64,000 bases of DNA from Cyanobacteria bacterium FACHB-502 (GTDB lineage Bacteria > Cyanobacteriota > Cyanobacteriia > Elainellales > Elainellaceae), in assembly GCA_014695325.1 (NCBI GenBank), contig JACJNZ010000037.1:102923-166922 (forward strand). The letters are read 5' to 3'. Each line of letters begins with the position of its first letter. The stretch's first letter is position 1. Made by a program: the position numbers and the translations under genes. The notes beneath the pieces are model-generated. The model saw only the letters and a list, made by a program, of their open reading frames with translations, was not told where the DNA came from and did no database searches. Below are positions 54,291-61,549 of this stretch, in pieces.

Positions 54291-54839
54291 ATGACTCAAC
54301 TTCGCAAAGTTTTTACGGTGATCGTCGCCAGCGTTCTGCTGTTTGTTGGTGTGCTGGTGGGCAGTTCTGCGGCTCTAGCAGGCAACTTCAGCGCGGAAAG
54401 CTGGGATAAATTGCCGACGTTAAGCGATAACAAACCTAATCCGGGCGATAAGCTCTCGACCGATAAGGCATTTTCTAAGGACAACAGTTCTAATTTAACG
54501 GATGCGCTCTCAGACAATTCAAATTCGCTCCCCAGACCCGATCGCACTTCCCTGCCAAAGCAGAGCAAATCCTACATTGATCTGGATGAGAAAGATAACG
54601 TTAACATCCGCAATGCGAAGAAGAATCTAGAGGAAACGACGGATCAAACCGAGGGCGGATTGAAGGACATTGTAGATAATGTGCGCGAGAAGCTAAACCT
54701 GGATCAGCCGCTCTATCCCGGCACAAAAGAATTCATCAGCGATGTGAAAGAAACAGTTGAAGATTCTGTTGATGCAGTAGAGGATACGCTGACAGGCGGT
54801 GCGGATAATCTTACGGGTGGTCAGCGTAGCTATAAGTAA
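54291..54839 (+). CDS. Exported acidic repeat-poor protein (low-temperature-induced-like)
   Basis: A 182-aa protein. Residues 1-30 are a signal peptide (VFTVIVASVLLFVGVLVG then SSAALAG). The mature part is disordered and acidic: SDNKPNPGDKLSTDKAFSKD, DNVNIRNAKKNLEETTDQTE and VREKLNLDQPLYPGTKEF. The NVxNAKxNLE...REKLNLDQP segment is shared with small cyanobacterial proteins sometimes called low-temperature-induced. AGAGGAG about 9 nt before ATG. It ends the stress-type cluster. Confidence 0.75.
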   Translation: MTQLRKVFTVIVASVLLFVGVLVGSSAALAGNFSAESWDKLPTLSDNKPNPGDKLSTDKAFSKDNSSNLTDALSDNSNSLPRPDRTSLPKQSKSYIDLDEKDNVNIRNAKKNLEETTDQTEGGLKDIVDNVREKLNLDQPLYPGTKEFISDVKETVEDSVDAVEDTLTGGADNLTGGQRSYK

Positions 54840-54849
54840 GCCCGCTGAA

Positions 54850-54891
54850 TTGGTCATTGGTCATTAGCCATGGGTCATTGGTTATTGGGAT
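54850..54891. repeat. Heptanucleotide tandem repeat (STRR-like)
   Basis: TTGGTCA, TTGGTCA, TTAGCCA, TGGGTCA, TTGGTTA, TTGGGAT: six 7-bp units, the classical cyanobacterial short tandem repeat type. Confidence 0.85.
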
Positions 54892-55101
54892 TAATCGTTT
54901 GAAATGTAGGCGATGTGCAGCTTTTCTGGATTTGTAAAGTTGGCTCACTGGAGATCAATCCAGGACTTTAGCTGCCCACCGCTGAATTGACCGATCACGA
55001 ACGACCCATGACGCTTCTAAACAACCCCTTTCCCGATTTGGGCGAGGGGATTTAAATCTAAAACGGCTCCGTTTGTCCTTCTTTATCAGGAAAGGTGAAC
55101 C

Positions 55102-55758
55102 ATGACTTATCCTTCTACACCCTGGCAGCTTCAAGGCTACGCCCTGCAAACCCTGAATCTGATGGATATCGATCGCGTTCGCCCGCTGGTTCCCTCTGAG
55201 CTAGAAATTATCCCTGTCTTTCCCGGTAAGACGATCGGCGGTGTGTATCTCTCTGCTTATCAAAGCGGTTCAGTGCTGCTGTATAACGAGCTGATTGTCG
55301 TCATGGGTTTAATTTATCACGGCGGAAAAATTGGCGGCTGGGTATCGCATATTTATGTGGATAACCCTGACTCGATCGCAGGCGGACGCGAAATCTGGGG
55401 ACTGCCCAAGGAATACGCCGAGTTTAAGTGGCAGCAGGGTGAGCATCCTAGCGTCGAAGTCAGGCAGGGAGACGATGTGCTGTGTCGCTGTCGCTGCACC
55501 TGGAAACTCCCTGGCTTGCAGTTGGCACTCAGCGCACCTGTATTTAGCGTTAAGGATACTAAGCTTCTGCTGTTTGAAGGACAAACGAATAGCAGCCTAC
55601 ACCTGGCAGGCGTGGATTTGCAGGTTCCCGACAGCAGCCCCTTTGCCTGGTTAAATATTAGTCAACCGTGGTTGGGCGTTTATATTGAACCGCTTTATCT
55701 GAAGGTGAACGCGCCCCAGATCGTGCAGGAACGTCCGCAATCGTTTAGCTACTCGTGA
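55102..55758 (+). CDS. Acetoacetate-decarboxylase-fold protein
   Basis: A 218-aa protein. GKTIGGVYLSAYQSGSVLLYNE, then GGRIWGLPKEY-like GGREIWGLPKEYAEF near residue 95-110, match the acetoacetate decarboxylase family, and the Lys in LPKE aligns with the Schiff-base lysine region. The family covers many small-molecule reactions, so actual decarboxylation is not assured. The start at ATG 55102 follows AGGAAAGGTGAACC. Convergent with the PHP gene. Confidence 0.8.
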   Translation: MTYPSTPWQLQGYALQTLNLMDIDRVRPLVPSELEIIPVFPGKTIGGVYLSAYQSGSVLLYNELIVVMGLIYHGGKIGGWVSHIYVDNPDSIAGGREIWGLPKEYAEFKWQQGEHPSVEVRQGDDVLCRCRCTWKLPGLQLALSAPVFSVKDTKLLLFEGQTNSSLHLAGVDLQVPDSSPFAWLNISQPWLGVYIEPLYLKVNAPQIVQERPQSFSYS

Positions 55759-55837
55759 CGATTGAGAGACTGGGCGGGAAATTGCGGGGCAGTTGAGGTC
55801 GCCCTCTTCACGCTGCAAACGTCCTCCAGGGCAGGGG

Positions 55838-56665
55838 TTAAGCAATCTTCTGGGCAGCCTGCTTAAGCGGGGCGAGCAGCGAGAGCGAAACCTGTTCGCT
55901 GTTCAGCATCCCATGAGTGTCTTTGCCCGAAGTAGGGCTGGGTCCGTGGTAGTCGCTGCCGCCTGTTTTCAGTAAGCCATAGTAGGCACAGGATTCCTCT
56001 AGCCGCCGCACCTCGGACGAAGAATGGCTGGGATGATAAACTTCAATGCCCATCAACCCGGCTTCCACCAGGACAGGCAACACCGTCTCCACCGTCCCAC
56101 CCCGAAACAGATAGGGATGCGCCCACACCGGAACGCCACCGCAGGAGCGCAAAAGCTGAATTCCCTCGATCGCGCTGAATTTCTCATATTCCACATAAGC
56201 AGGTTTGTCACTACCCAAAAAGCGATCGAATGCTTCTTCTGACGAGGTAACATAGCCTGCCCGCACCATTGCCGAAGCGATATGCGGTCTTCCCGGAGCC
56301 ATGCCTTCTCCCCGTTCTGGTAAAGCGATCGGATAGCCCAGCTCTGCCAGTTTTGCGAGCATCAGTTGGGCACGGCGCTTGCGTCCGTTCAAGCGTTCCC
56401 TTAAGGGAGCTTGCAGCTTTTGACGATCGGGATAAAAACCGAGAATGTGCATCGAGCGATCGTTATACACAGTACTGAGTTCTAGACCGGGCACAATTTC
56501 GATCGGGAGATTTGCCGCCGCTGCAAACGCTTCATCCCAGCCTTGAAGGGTATCGTGGTCGGTAATTGCCAGGGCACGAACACCTGCCTGATGCGCTCTC
56601 CAAACAAGCTGGGTCGGGGTCAGGGTTCCGTCTGAACAGGTGGTGTGGCAGTGAAGTTCGAGCAT
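55838..56665 (-). CDS. PHP-domain phosphoesterase (RNase AM/YciV-like)
   Basis: A 275-aa polymerase/histidinol phosphatase domain. MLELHCHTTCSDGTLTPTQL begins with HCHTxxSDG, the metal-binding signature. ITDHDT, VPGLELSTVY, GVPVWAHPYL and GSDYHGP provide the remaining His and Asp ligands, so the trinuclear site looks complete. The E. coli homologue processes 5' nucleotides of RNA and 3',5'-bisphosphonucleotides. ATG 56665. Confidence 0.88.
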   Translation of the reverse strand: MLELHCHTTCSDGTLTPTQLVWRAHQAGVRALAITDHDTLQGWDEAFAAAANLPIEIVPGLELSTVYNDRSMHILGFYPDRQKLQAPLRERLNGRKRRAQLMLAKLAELGYPIALPERGEGMAPGRPHIASAMVRAGYVTSSEEAFDRFLGSDKPAYVEYEKFSAIEGIQLLRSCGGVPVWAHPYLFRGGTVETVLPVLVEAGLMGIEVYHPSHSSSEVRRLEESCAYYGLLKTGGSDYHGPSPTSGKDTHGMLNSEQVSLSLLAPLKQAAQKIA

Positions 56666-56860
56666 GGCGAAAGGCAGTGGCAGCAGGTCAACAATTCTAC
56701 CCTAGCGTATTGACTGGGCGCATTGAGCCATCTTGTATTGAGCTGTGTATCCAGCCATTGCGCCGCGCTGCGAAATCCTGTCGATCGAAAGAGGACGAAC
56801 GATGCAGCAATCGGTAAGCTGTCGTTAGACAAAATTAGCGAAACCCCGGAAGAAGGCGCG

Positions 56861-57244
56861 ATGGATGCTTTACCTCTCGTTTTGAACAAACAGCAGCTTG
56901 AACTGATGCACAATGGCTTGAATCAGGCGATCGATCAGCTTCAGCAGCAAAACCCGTCTCAGTTCAGCAATCAGCAGGAACAAAACCTGAATACTTACGG
57001 CACAGACGATCTAGATGAAGCTCTGGGTCGGCTGACGGCGATCGACGATCAGCTTCAGTCTGAGATTTCTCAGTGGGACAGCGATGCAAATTCGGCAAAG
57101 CCTGTGGCGATCGATCTCGATTCCTATCAAGTGACGCTGCTGCGATCGAGTTTGGTCGATCAGGCGGGCCATGCCGAGCAGTCTTTGCTGGATGACATTT
57201 TGCAGCAGTTGCCCGAAGACAGCCCGATGGAAGACGCAGACTAA
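56861..57244 (+). CDS. Hypothetical acidic Gln-rich protein
   Basis: A 127-aa protein. Residues 1-35 (MDALPLVLNKQQLELMHNGL then NQAIDQLQQQNPSQF) and 80-115 (IDLDSYQVTLLRSSLVDQAG) are helical. Very acidic and rich in Gln, no Cys. No family recognised. The start ATG 56861 is supported by GGAAGAAGG upstream; the frame is open further 5' without support. Divergent from the PHP gene. Confidence 0.6.
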   Translation: MDALPLVLNKQQLELMHNGLNQAIDQLQQQNPSQFSNQQEQNLNTYGTDDLDEALGRLTAIDDQLQSEISQWDSDANSAKPVAIDLDSYQVTLLRSSLVDQAGHAEQSLLDDILQQLPEDSPMEDAD

Positions 57245-57278
57245 GAGATATTTGAACAGTGGCAGAAGTGCTACACTG

Positions 57279-57350
57279 CCCCCCTAAATCCCCCAATTCT
57301 GGGGGACTTTGAGCCTTCTAAATCTCCTATCAACGGGGGAGTTTGAAGGC
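57279..57350 (-). repeat. Two adjacent AAAGTCCC hairpin repeats
   Basis: CCTAAATCCCCCAATTCTGG continues GGGACTTTG. A degraded second copy, CTAAATCTCCTATCAACGGG, then GGAGTTTG, follows directly. Confidence 0.75.
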
Positions 57351-57467
57351 TGTAGGCAAGGAAGATTCTAGGTAAGCTGGAGTCCCAAAAAATTGGGTAG
57401 ACGCTGCTCTAAATTTGTTAGATCATCGGCTTGGTTTGTTTGCTGCAAAGTATCCTTTGCCTGATCC

Positions 57468-59672
57468 ATGCCTGTATCGAATGCAAAATCTGATGTAGAT
57501 GCGCCGCTAGCAGCTCGAATGCGACCCCGATCGCTGGATGAGTTTATCGGGCAGGATCACATCTTGGGAGCGGGGCGGCTGTTGCGTCGGGCAATTCAGG
57601 CGGATCAGCTTTCGTCGATTATTTTTTACGGTCCACCGGGAACGGGAAAAACGACGCTGGCGCGGATTATTGCCAACACAACGCAGGCACACTTTATTTC
57701 GCTGAATGCGGTGCTGGCAGGCGTAAAGGAAATTCGGGCGGCGATCGACACTGCACAAATACAGCGCAAGCAGGGACAAAAAACGATTCTGTTTGTGGAT
57801 GAGGTGCATCGCTTCAATAAGGCGCAGCAGGACGCGCTGTTGCCTTGGGTGGAAAACGGCACGGTAATTCTGATCGGGGCAACGACCGAGAATCCTTATT
57901 TTGAAGTGAACAAGGCCCTCGTCAGCCGATCGCGGATTTTTCAGCTCAAGCCGCTGTTGCTCCAAGACCTGTACCGGGTGGTAGAGCAAGCGTTGCAGGA
58001 TCGCGATCGAGGCTATGGCGATCGAACTGTGAAAATTGACCCGGACGCGCTGGATCATCTGGTGAACGTCGCAAACGGAGACGCGCGGGCGTTGCTGAAT
58101 GCGCTGGAATTGGCGGTTGAAACCACCCCAGCGGCAGCGGGCGAAATCTACATCACGTTAGCGGTTGCCGAAGAATCAATTCAGCAGCGAGCAGTACTGT
58201 ACGACAAAGAAGGCGACGTTCACTTTGACACGATTAGCGCATTTATCAAGAGCGTGCGCGGGTCTGACCCGGATGCTGCCCTATATTGGCTGGCGCGAAT
58301 GGTGTATGCGGGTGAAGATCCCCGGTTTATCTTTCGGCGGCTCTTGATTTTGGCAAGTGAAGATGTGGGATTGGCTGACCCCAATGCGGTAGCGATCGTC
58401 AATGCCTGTGCAATGGCGTTCGATCGGGTGGGACTGCCAGAAGGACGTTACCCTCTGGCGCAAGCAACGCTGTTTCTGGCAACTGCTCCTAAATCAAACA
58501 GTGTCATGGGCTTTTTTGATGCCCTGGCTGCGATTGAACAGCAGCGCGAAACCGAAGTACCAAACCATTTGCGCGATGCCAATCGCGATCGTCACTCCTT
58601 TGGACATGGCGCAAATTATCTCTATCCTCACGCTTATCGCGATCACTGGGTAGCTCAGCAATATTTGCCCAGTAGCCTTCAGGGACAAATGTTTTATCAG
58701 CCGTCCAATCAGGGCGAAGAAGCGAAAGTTCAGCAGCAGGTCGCCCGCCAGCGAGAGTCGCAGCTTGCGGCACTGGTTGAAGGAATTGGAGCCGCTTTAC
58801 CCGAAGTGCTCACCTTCACCCCACCCAACCGCACCCTCGATCGTTGGCTCCAGCGCACGCTTAGCCAGACGGGAACGCAGCTCGGACAGATTCGCGATCG
58901 CATTTTCACGCTGGCCCAGCCTGATCGTCATCATGTCATTCTGGATGCCCTTGCTGCAAGCGGTTTGCTGGTTTGGGAAGCGGTGCGGCAAGTCCCCGAA
59001 GGCGGCGTGTATGCCTGGGTCAGAAAGGCAGCAGACGGGCAGGCAATTGCAGAACAGGCGGAAATGCTGCCAGAAATCAATCGCCCGATCGTCCGGGTGG
59101 ATGCCCACGATTTAATGGTGGAACCGGAGATTCAGTTCGATCGCATCCTCGGCAGAAATGTCTTGCTGCACGAGCCTGATAAAGCCGCTCTGATTCAGAA
59201 ACTGGCAAAATTGCTGCGATCGAATGGGCGAATTGTGCTGGCAGAAACCCTGTCTTATGAAACTCAGCGATTGTATGAATTAGTTGATGCCAGGCAGTTA
59301 CCGCAGGGGAATCGCAGCCAGGTTAAGTCCGATTTGTGGCAGCGCTGGATCGAAGCCGAAGAAGCGATTTATCAAGATGGGACTGACCCAATGGTCAACT
59401 GGCGCGAAGCCGATTTGCTTGCCTGGTTTGCCGCCGCCGGACTCCAGCCAACGCTTCAGCGCGAAGTGAGCCAAACCGATTTGCACGTTACCGCTGATTT
59501 GCTCGATCGCTGGTTTCGTCCTGGTCAAACTCGCCCCAGCTACGTCGATCGCCTTGCCCGATCGCTGTCGTCTCAAGAACAATTCCTAATTCAGCAGCTC
59601 CTGACGCAAACGCTGAAAAATCAAACCGTTCAATGGCGAAGCGCGATCGTTTTTGTGCAGGCGTCATTCTGA
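57468..59672 (+). CDS. rarA: RarA/MgsA AAA+ ATPase fused to a methyltransferase-like domain
   Basis: A 734-aa protein. Residues 1-430 are RarA-type: RPRSLDEFIGQDHILG, Walker A GPPGTGKTTL near 54-63, Walker B LFVDEVHRF, sensor 1 GATTENP, and the C-terminal GRYPLAQATLFLATAPKSNS. RarA acts at stalled replication forks. From about 460 a second domain follows (DRHHVILDALAASGLLVWEA, GRNVLLHEPDKAALIQKLAK, NGRIVLAETLSYETQ). It reads like a class I SAM methyltransferase, but the GxGxG loop is not evident. Such two-domain proteins are known to me in cyanobacteria. The 3' end overlaps the convergent cupin gene by 43 bp. Confidence 0.88.
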   Translation: MPVSNAKSDVDAPLAARMRPRSLDEFIGQDHILGAGRLLRRAIQADQLSSIIFYGPPGTGKTTLARIIANTTQAHFISLNAVLAGVKEIRAAIDTAQIQRKQGQKTILFVDEVHRFNKAQQDALLPWVENGTVILIGATTENPYFEVNKALVSRSRIFQLKPLLLQDLYRVVEQALQDRDRGYGDRTVKIDPDALDHLVNVANGDARALLNALELAVETTPAAAGEIYITLAVAEESIQQRAVLYDKEGDVHFDTISAFIKSVRGSDPDAALYWLARMVYAGEDPRFIFRRLLILASEDVGLADPNAVAIVNACAMAFDRVGLPEGRYPLAQATLFLATAPKSNSVMGFFDALAAIEQQRETEVPNHLRDANRDRHSFGHGANYLYPHAYRDHWVAQQYLPSSLQGQMFYQPSNQGEEAKVQQQVARQRESQLAALVEGIGAALPEVLTFTPPNRTLDRWLQRTLSQTGTQLGQIRDRIFTLAQPDRHHVILDALAASGLLVWEAVRQVPEGGVYAWVRKAADGQAIAEQAEMLPEINRPIVRVDAHDLMVEPEIQFDRILGRNVLLHEPDKAALIQKLAKLLRSNGRIVLAETLSYETQRLYELVDARQLPQGNRSQVKSDLWQRWIEAEEAIYQDGTDPMVNWREADLLAWFAAAGLQPTLQREVSQTDLHVTADLLDRWFRPGQTRPSYVDRLARSLSSQEQFLIQQLLTQTLKNQTVQWRSAIVFVQASF

Positions 59673-60136
59673 ATCGCCTCCCCGTGAATCACCTCCCCGT
59701 GAATTGCTTTCGGGCGAATCGTCTCCAGCGCTGCTTTTGCCCGTTCCACATCATAGGGAAAGGGTTTGCGGAGCGGACGATAATCGCGCTCGTGGGGTTT
59801 ACCGTGGCGCAGCACCGCATTCACAAACATACAGGGCTGATCGCTAAAGTTAATCGAACCGTGGGGCACTCCGGGCGGAATCGTCACCACCTGCGGCACA
59901 GCTTCGCTCAGGGGGAAGTAATGGTACTGTCGACCGCTCAGAATCACCAACACGATTTCACCCCGCACCACCAAAAGCTGATCGGTGTGAAAATGATGCA
60001 CAAACAAATCATCCACAGTTCTGCCTGGAATTTGCGCCAGCATCGTTTCGTGGCTGGATTGTAGTGTATAAAACTCGACCATGCCACTCTTCATCGCATC
60101 TAATCGGCGAACCTTAACCTGACGCACTAGGCTCAT
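59630..60136 (-). CDS. Cupin-domain protein
   Basis: A 168-aa single cupin. VDDLFVHHFHTDQLLVVRGE and VILSGRQYHYFPLSE give motif 1, with IPPGVPHGSINFSDQPC giving motif 2 (metal-binding His in HFHTDQ and PHGS, no Glu in the usual slot). The C-terminal tail has duplicated HGEVIHGEAI from a 15-bp tandem DNA repeat. Carbohydrate-epimerase-like forms exist, but function is not predictable. The 3' end overlaps rarA. An 18-bp palindrome lies 25 bp before its start. Confidence 0.75.
   Translation of the reverse strand: MSLVRQVKVRRLDAMKSGMVEFYTLQSSHETMLAQIPGRTVDDLFVHHFHTDQLLVVRGEIVLVILSGRQYHYFPLSEAVPQVVTIPPGVPHGSINFSDQPCMFVNAVLRHGKPHERDYRPLRKPFPYDVERAKAALETIRPKAIHGEVIHGEAIQNDACTKTIALRH
59672..59701. 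repeat. 15-bp tandem duplication at the cupin 3' end
   Basis: AATCRCCTCCCCGTG occurs twice with one difference, extending the cupin reading frame as it meets rarA. Confidence 0.9.
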
Positions 60137-60160
60137 GATCGACCTCCGTATTTATACGAT

Positions 60161-60178
60161 ACCCTTAGCCTAAGGGGT
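60161..60178. promoter_or_regulatory. Palindrome upstream of the cupin gene
   Basis: ACCCTTAG-C-CTAAGGGGT, a 7-bp perfect inverted repeat, 25 bp before the cupin start: an operator candidate. Confidence 0.35.
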
Positions 60179-60566
60179 GTGATATTGAAAATTTGTTACC
60201 AATATGACAAAATCGCCTTGTTAGTGTGTATAGCTCTTCAGGAGGAGATCGAGCAATTGAGGACAATGTAGTAAGATCGTTCTCCAACAAAAAGGTAGCT
60301 ACTTCAAGTAACTGCAATAACAGATCGACCTGGCTCACCTGGCATGAATACTGCGATTTTTGGTTGGTCTGCCAGGATAGAAAACTTTCCCATTGTTGAG
60401 TGCGATGACTCGCCGACAGAAGGAACTGTTGCGTGCGCTCACCAATAAAGAACGGCAGGAATTGAAACGCATCAGTCGTGCGATCGAGCGAAAAACAACC
60501 TCTAAAGGACAAGATTAATGTAAATAGGTTTTGCAGGATTTTCACTATCCTGCTTCGAGCTTTTAC

Positions 60567-60606
60567 AAGTTCTACATAAAATCTAAAAGTTCTACATGAA
60601 ATCTAA
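60567..60606. repeat. 20-bp tandem duplication
   Basis: AAGTTCTACATRAAATCTAA twice, 19 of 20 identical. Confidence 0.9.
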
Positions 60607-60826
60607 ATAAAGTAACTCGTAATTATTCTAACCGTAGAACAAAGTTCCCGATATTCTATAAATTTAATAGATAAATCTCTGTGGTTCTACTGAAAGTAAT
60701 CCTGTCAAGTTCATAAAAACAAAAAATAATAGTTCTGTGTCTTTATTGAAGCTTATCAACAATCAAGTAGGCTAGATTTGCCCTAGCCAACAACAAACGT
60801 GATAGAGATTTGAGGAGAACGTTTCG

Positions 60827-61447
60827 ATGAAGAATCAAAACAAGAAAGAAAACGGCAAACACAAAAACATCAAGGGAAAGAACGGCAAATCTAAAGATAT
60901 GTTGATTCCAACCGATGCAGATGACATTTTGCTGGGTGGCAATAAGTCTGAAGTGATCAAGGGTGGGTTGGGGAATGACAAAATTAGCGGTCGCAATGGC
61001 AAAGATACGCTCTACGGTGAAGCGGGTAATGATGAGTTAACGGGTGGAAATGGTAATGACATTCTGGTTGGCATGACTGCAATTCCGGCTGCACCTTCTC
61101 CAGCAGGAACAACCCCAACTGTCCCTACGCCTGCGCCTGAAGTGGATATTTTGATTGGCGGCAATGGCAAAGACACCTTCGTTTTGGGTCAGGCAGGAAT
61201 GGCATTTTATACGTCAGCAGCAGACGCAGACTATGCTGTGATCAAAGACTTCAAGCAAGCCGATCGCATTCAGCTATCAGGACTGCCTACGAGCTACACG
61301 GTTGGGGCAACAGCAACAGGGGCAGGCATTTATATGAGCAAGGTTGATCCAACCACAGGCGCACAAAGCAGCGAGTTGATTGCTGTCCTGGAAGGAGTCA
61401 ACGCAACGTCTGTGAATTTGTCTGCTCGTAACTTTGTTTTTGTGTAA
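60827..61447 (+). CDS. Small RTX calcium-binding protein
   Basis: A 206-aa protein. A Lys/Asn-rich N-terminus (residues 1-25) lacks a signal peptide. Residues 28-80 hold five to six RTX nonapeptides (GGLGNDKIS, GRNGKDTLYG, GEAGNDELTG, GGNGNDILVG). A Pro/Ala/Thr linker follows, one more repeat (IGGNGKDTFVLG), and the C-terminal VIKDFKQADRIQLSGL...NFVFV, which resembles the secretion end of type I substrates. AGGAGAACG lies 8 nt before ATG. A strong terminator follows. Role unknown; calcium binding and export are expected. Confidence 0.9.
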   Translation: MKNQNKKENGKHKNIKGKNGKSKDMLIPTDADDILLGGNKSEVIKGGLGNDKISGRNGKDTLYGEAGNDELTGGNGNDILVGMTAIPAAPSPAGTTPTVPTPAPEVDILIGGNGKDTFVLGQAGMAFYTSAADADYAVIKDFKQADRIQLSGLPTSYTVGATATGAGIYMSKVDPTTGAQSSELIAVLEGVNATSVNLSARNFVFV

Positions 61448-61467
61448 TTTTTAGATGGTTTTGAGAT

Positions 61468-61520
61468 GAAGGGGTAGTGCTTTTTGCCTGGAGCTGTGTT
61501 CCAGGCCCCTTCTTCTTTTT
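61468..61520 (+). terminator. Intrinsic terminator of the RTX gene
   Basis: Two-tier hairpin: GAAGGGG (61468) with CCCCTTC (61506) outside and CCTGGA (61487) with TCCAGG (61500) inside, then TTCTTTTT. Confidence 0.8.
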
Positions 61521-61549
61521 ACCAGCCCTCCTGCATAAATTCGATCGCC

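Larger units (their letters stand above)
60137..60826. other. Spacer between the cupin and RTX genes
   Basis: About 690 bp. It carries the palindrome at 60161, the 20-bp repeat at 60567 and a 37-codon basic plus-strand frame at 60405-60518 (MTRRQKELLRALTNKERQEL) that could be a tiny gene or relic. AT-rich before the RTX gene. Confidence 0.5.

Noticed and set aside
60165..60545. 126-codon minus-strand frame
   Set aside because: No motif, biased composition, in the spacer behind the cupin promoter palindrome.
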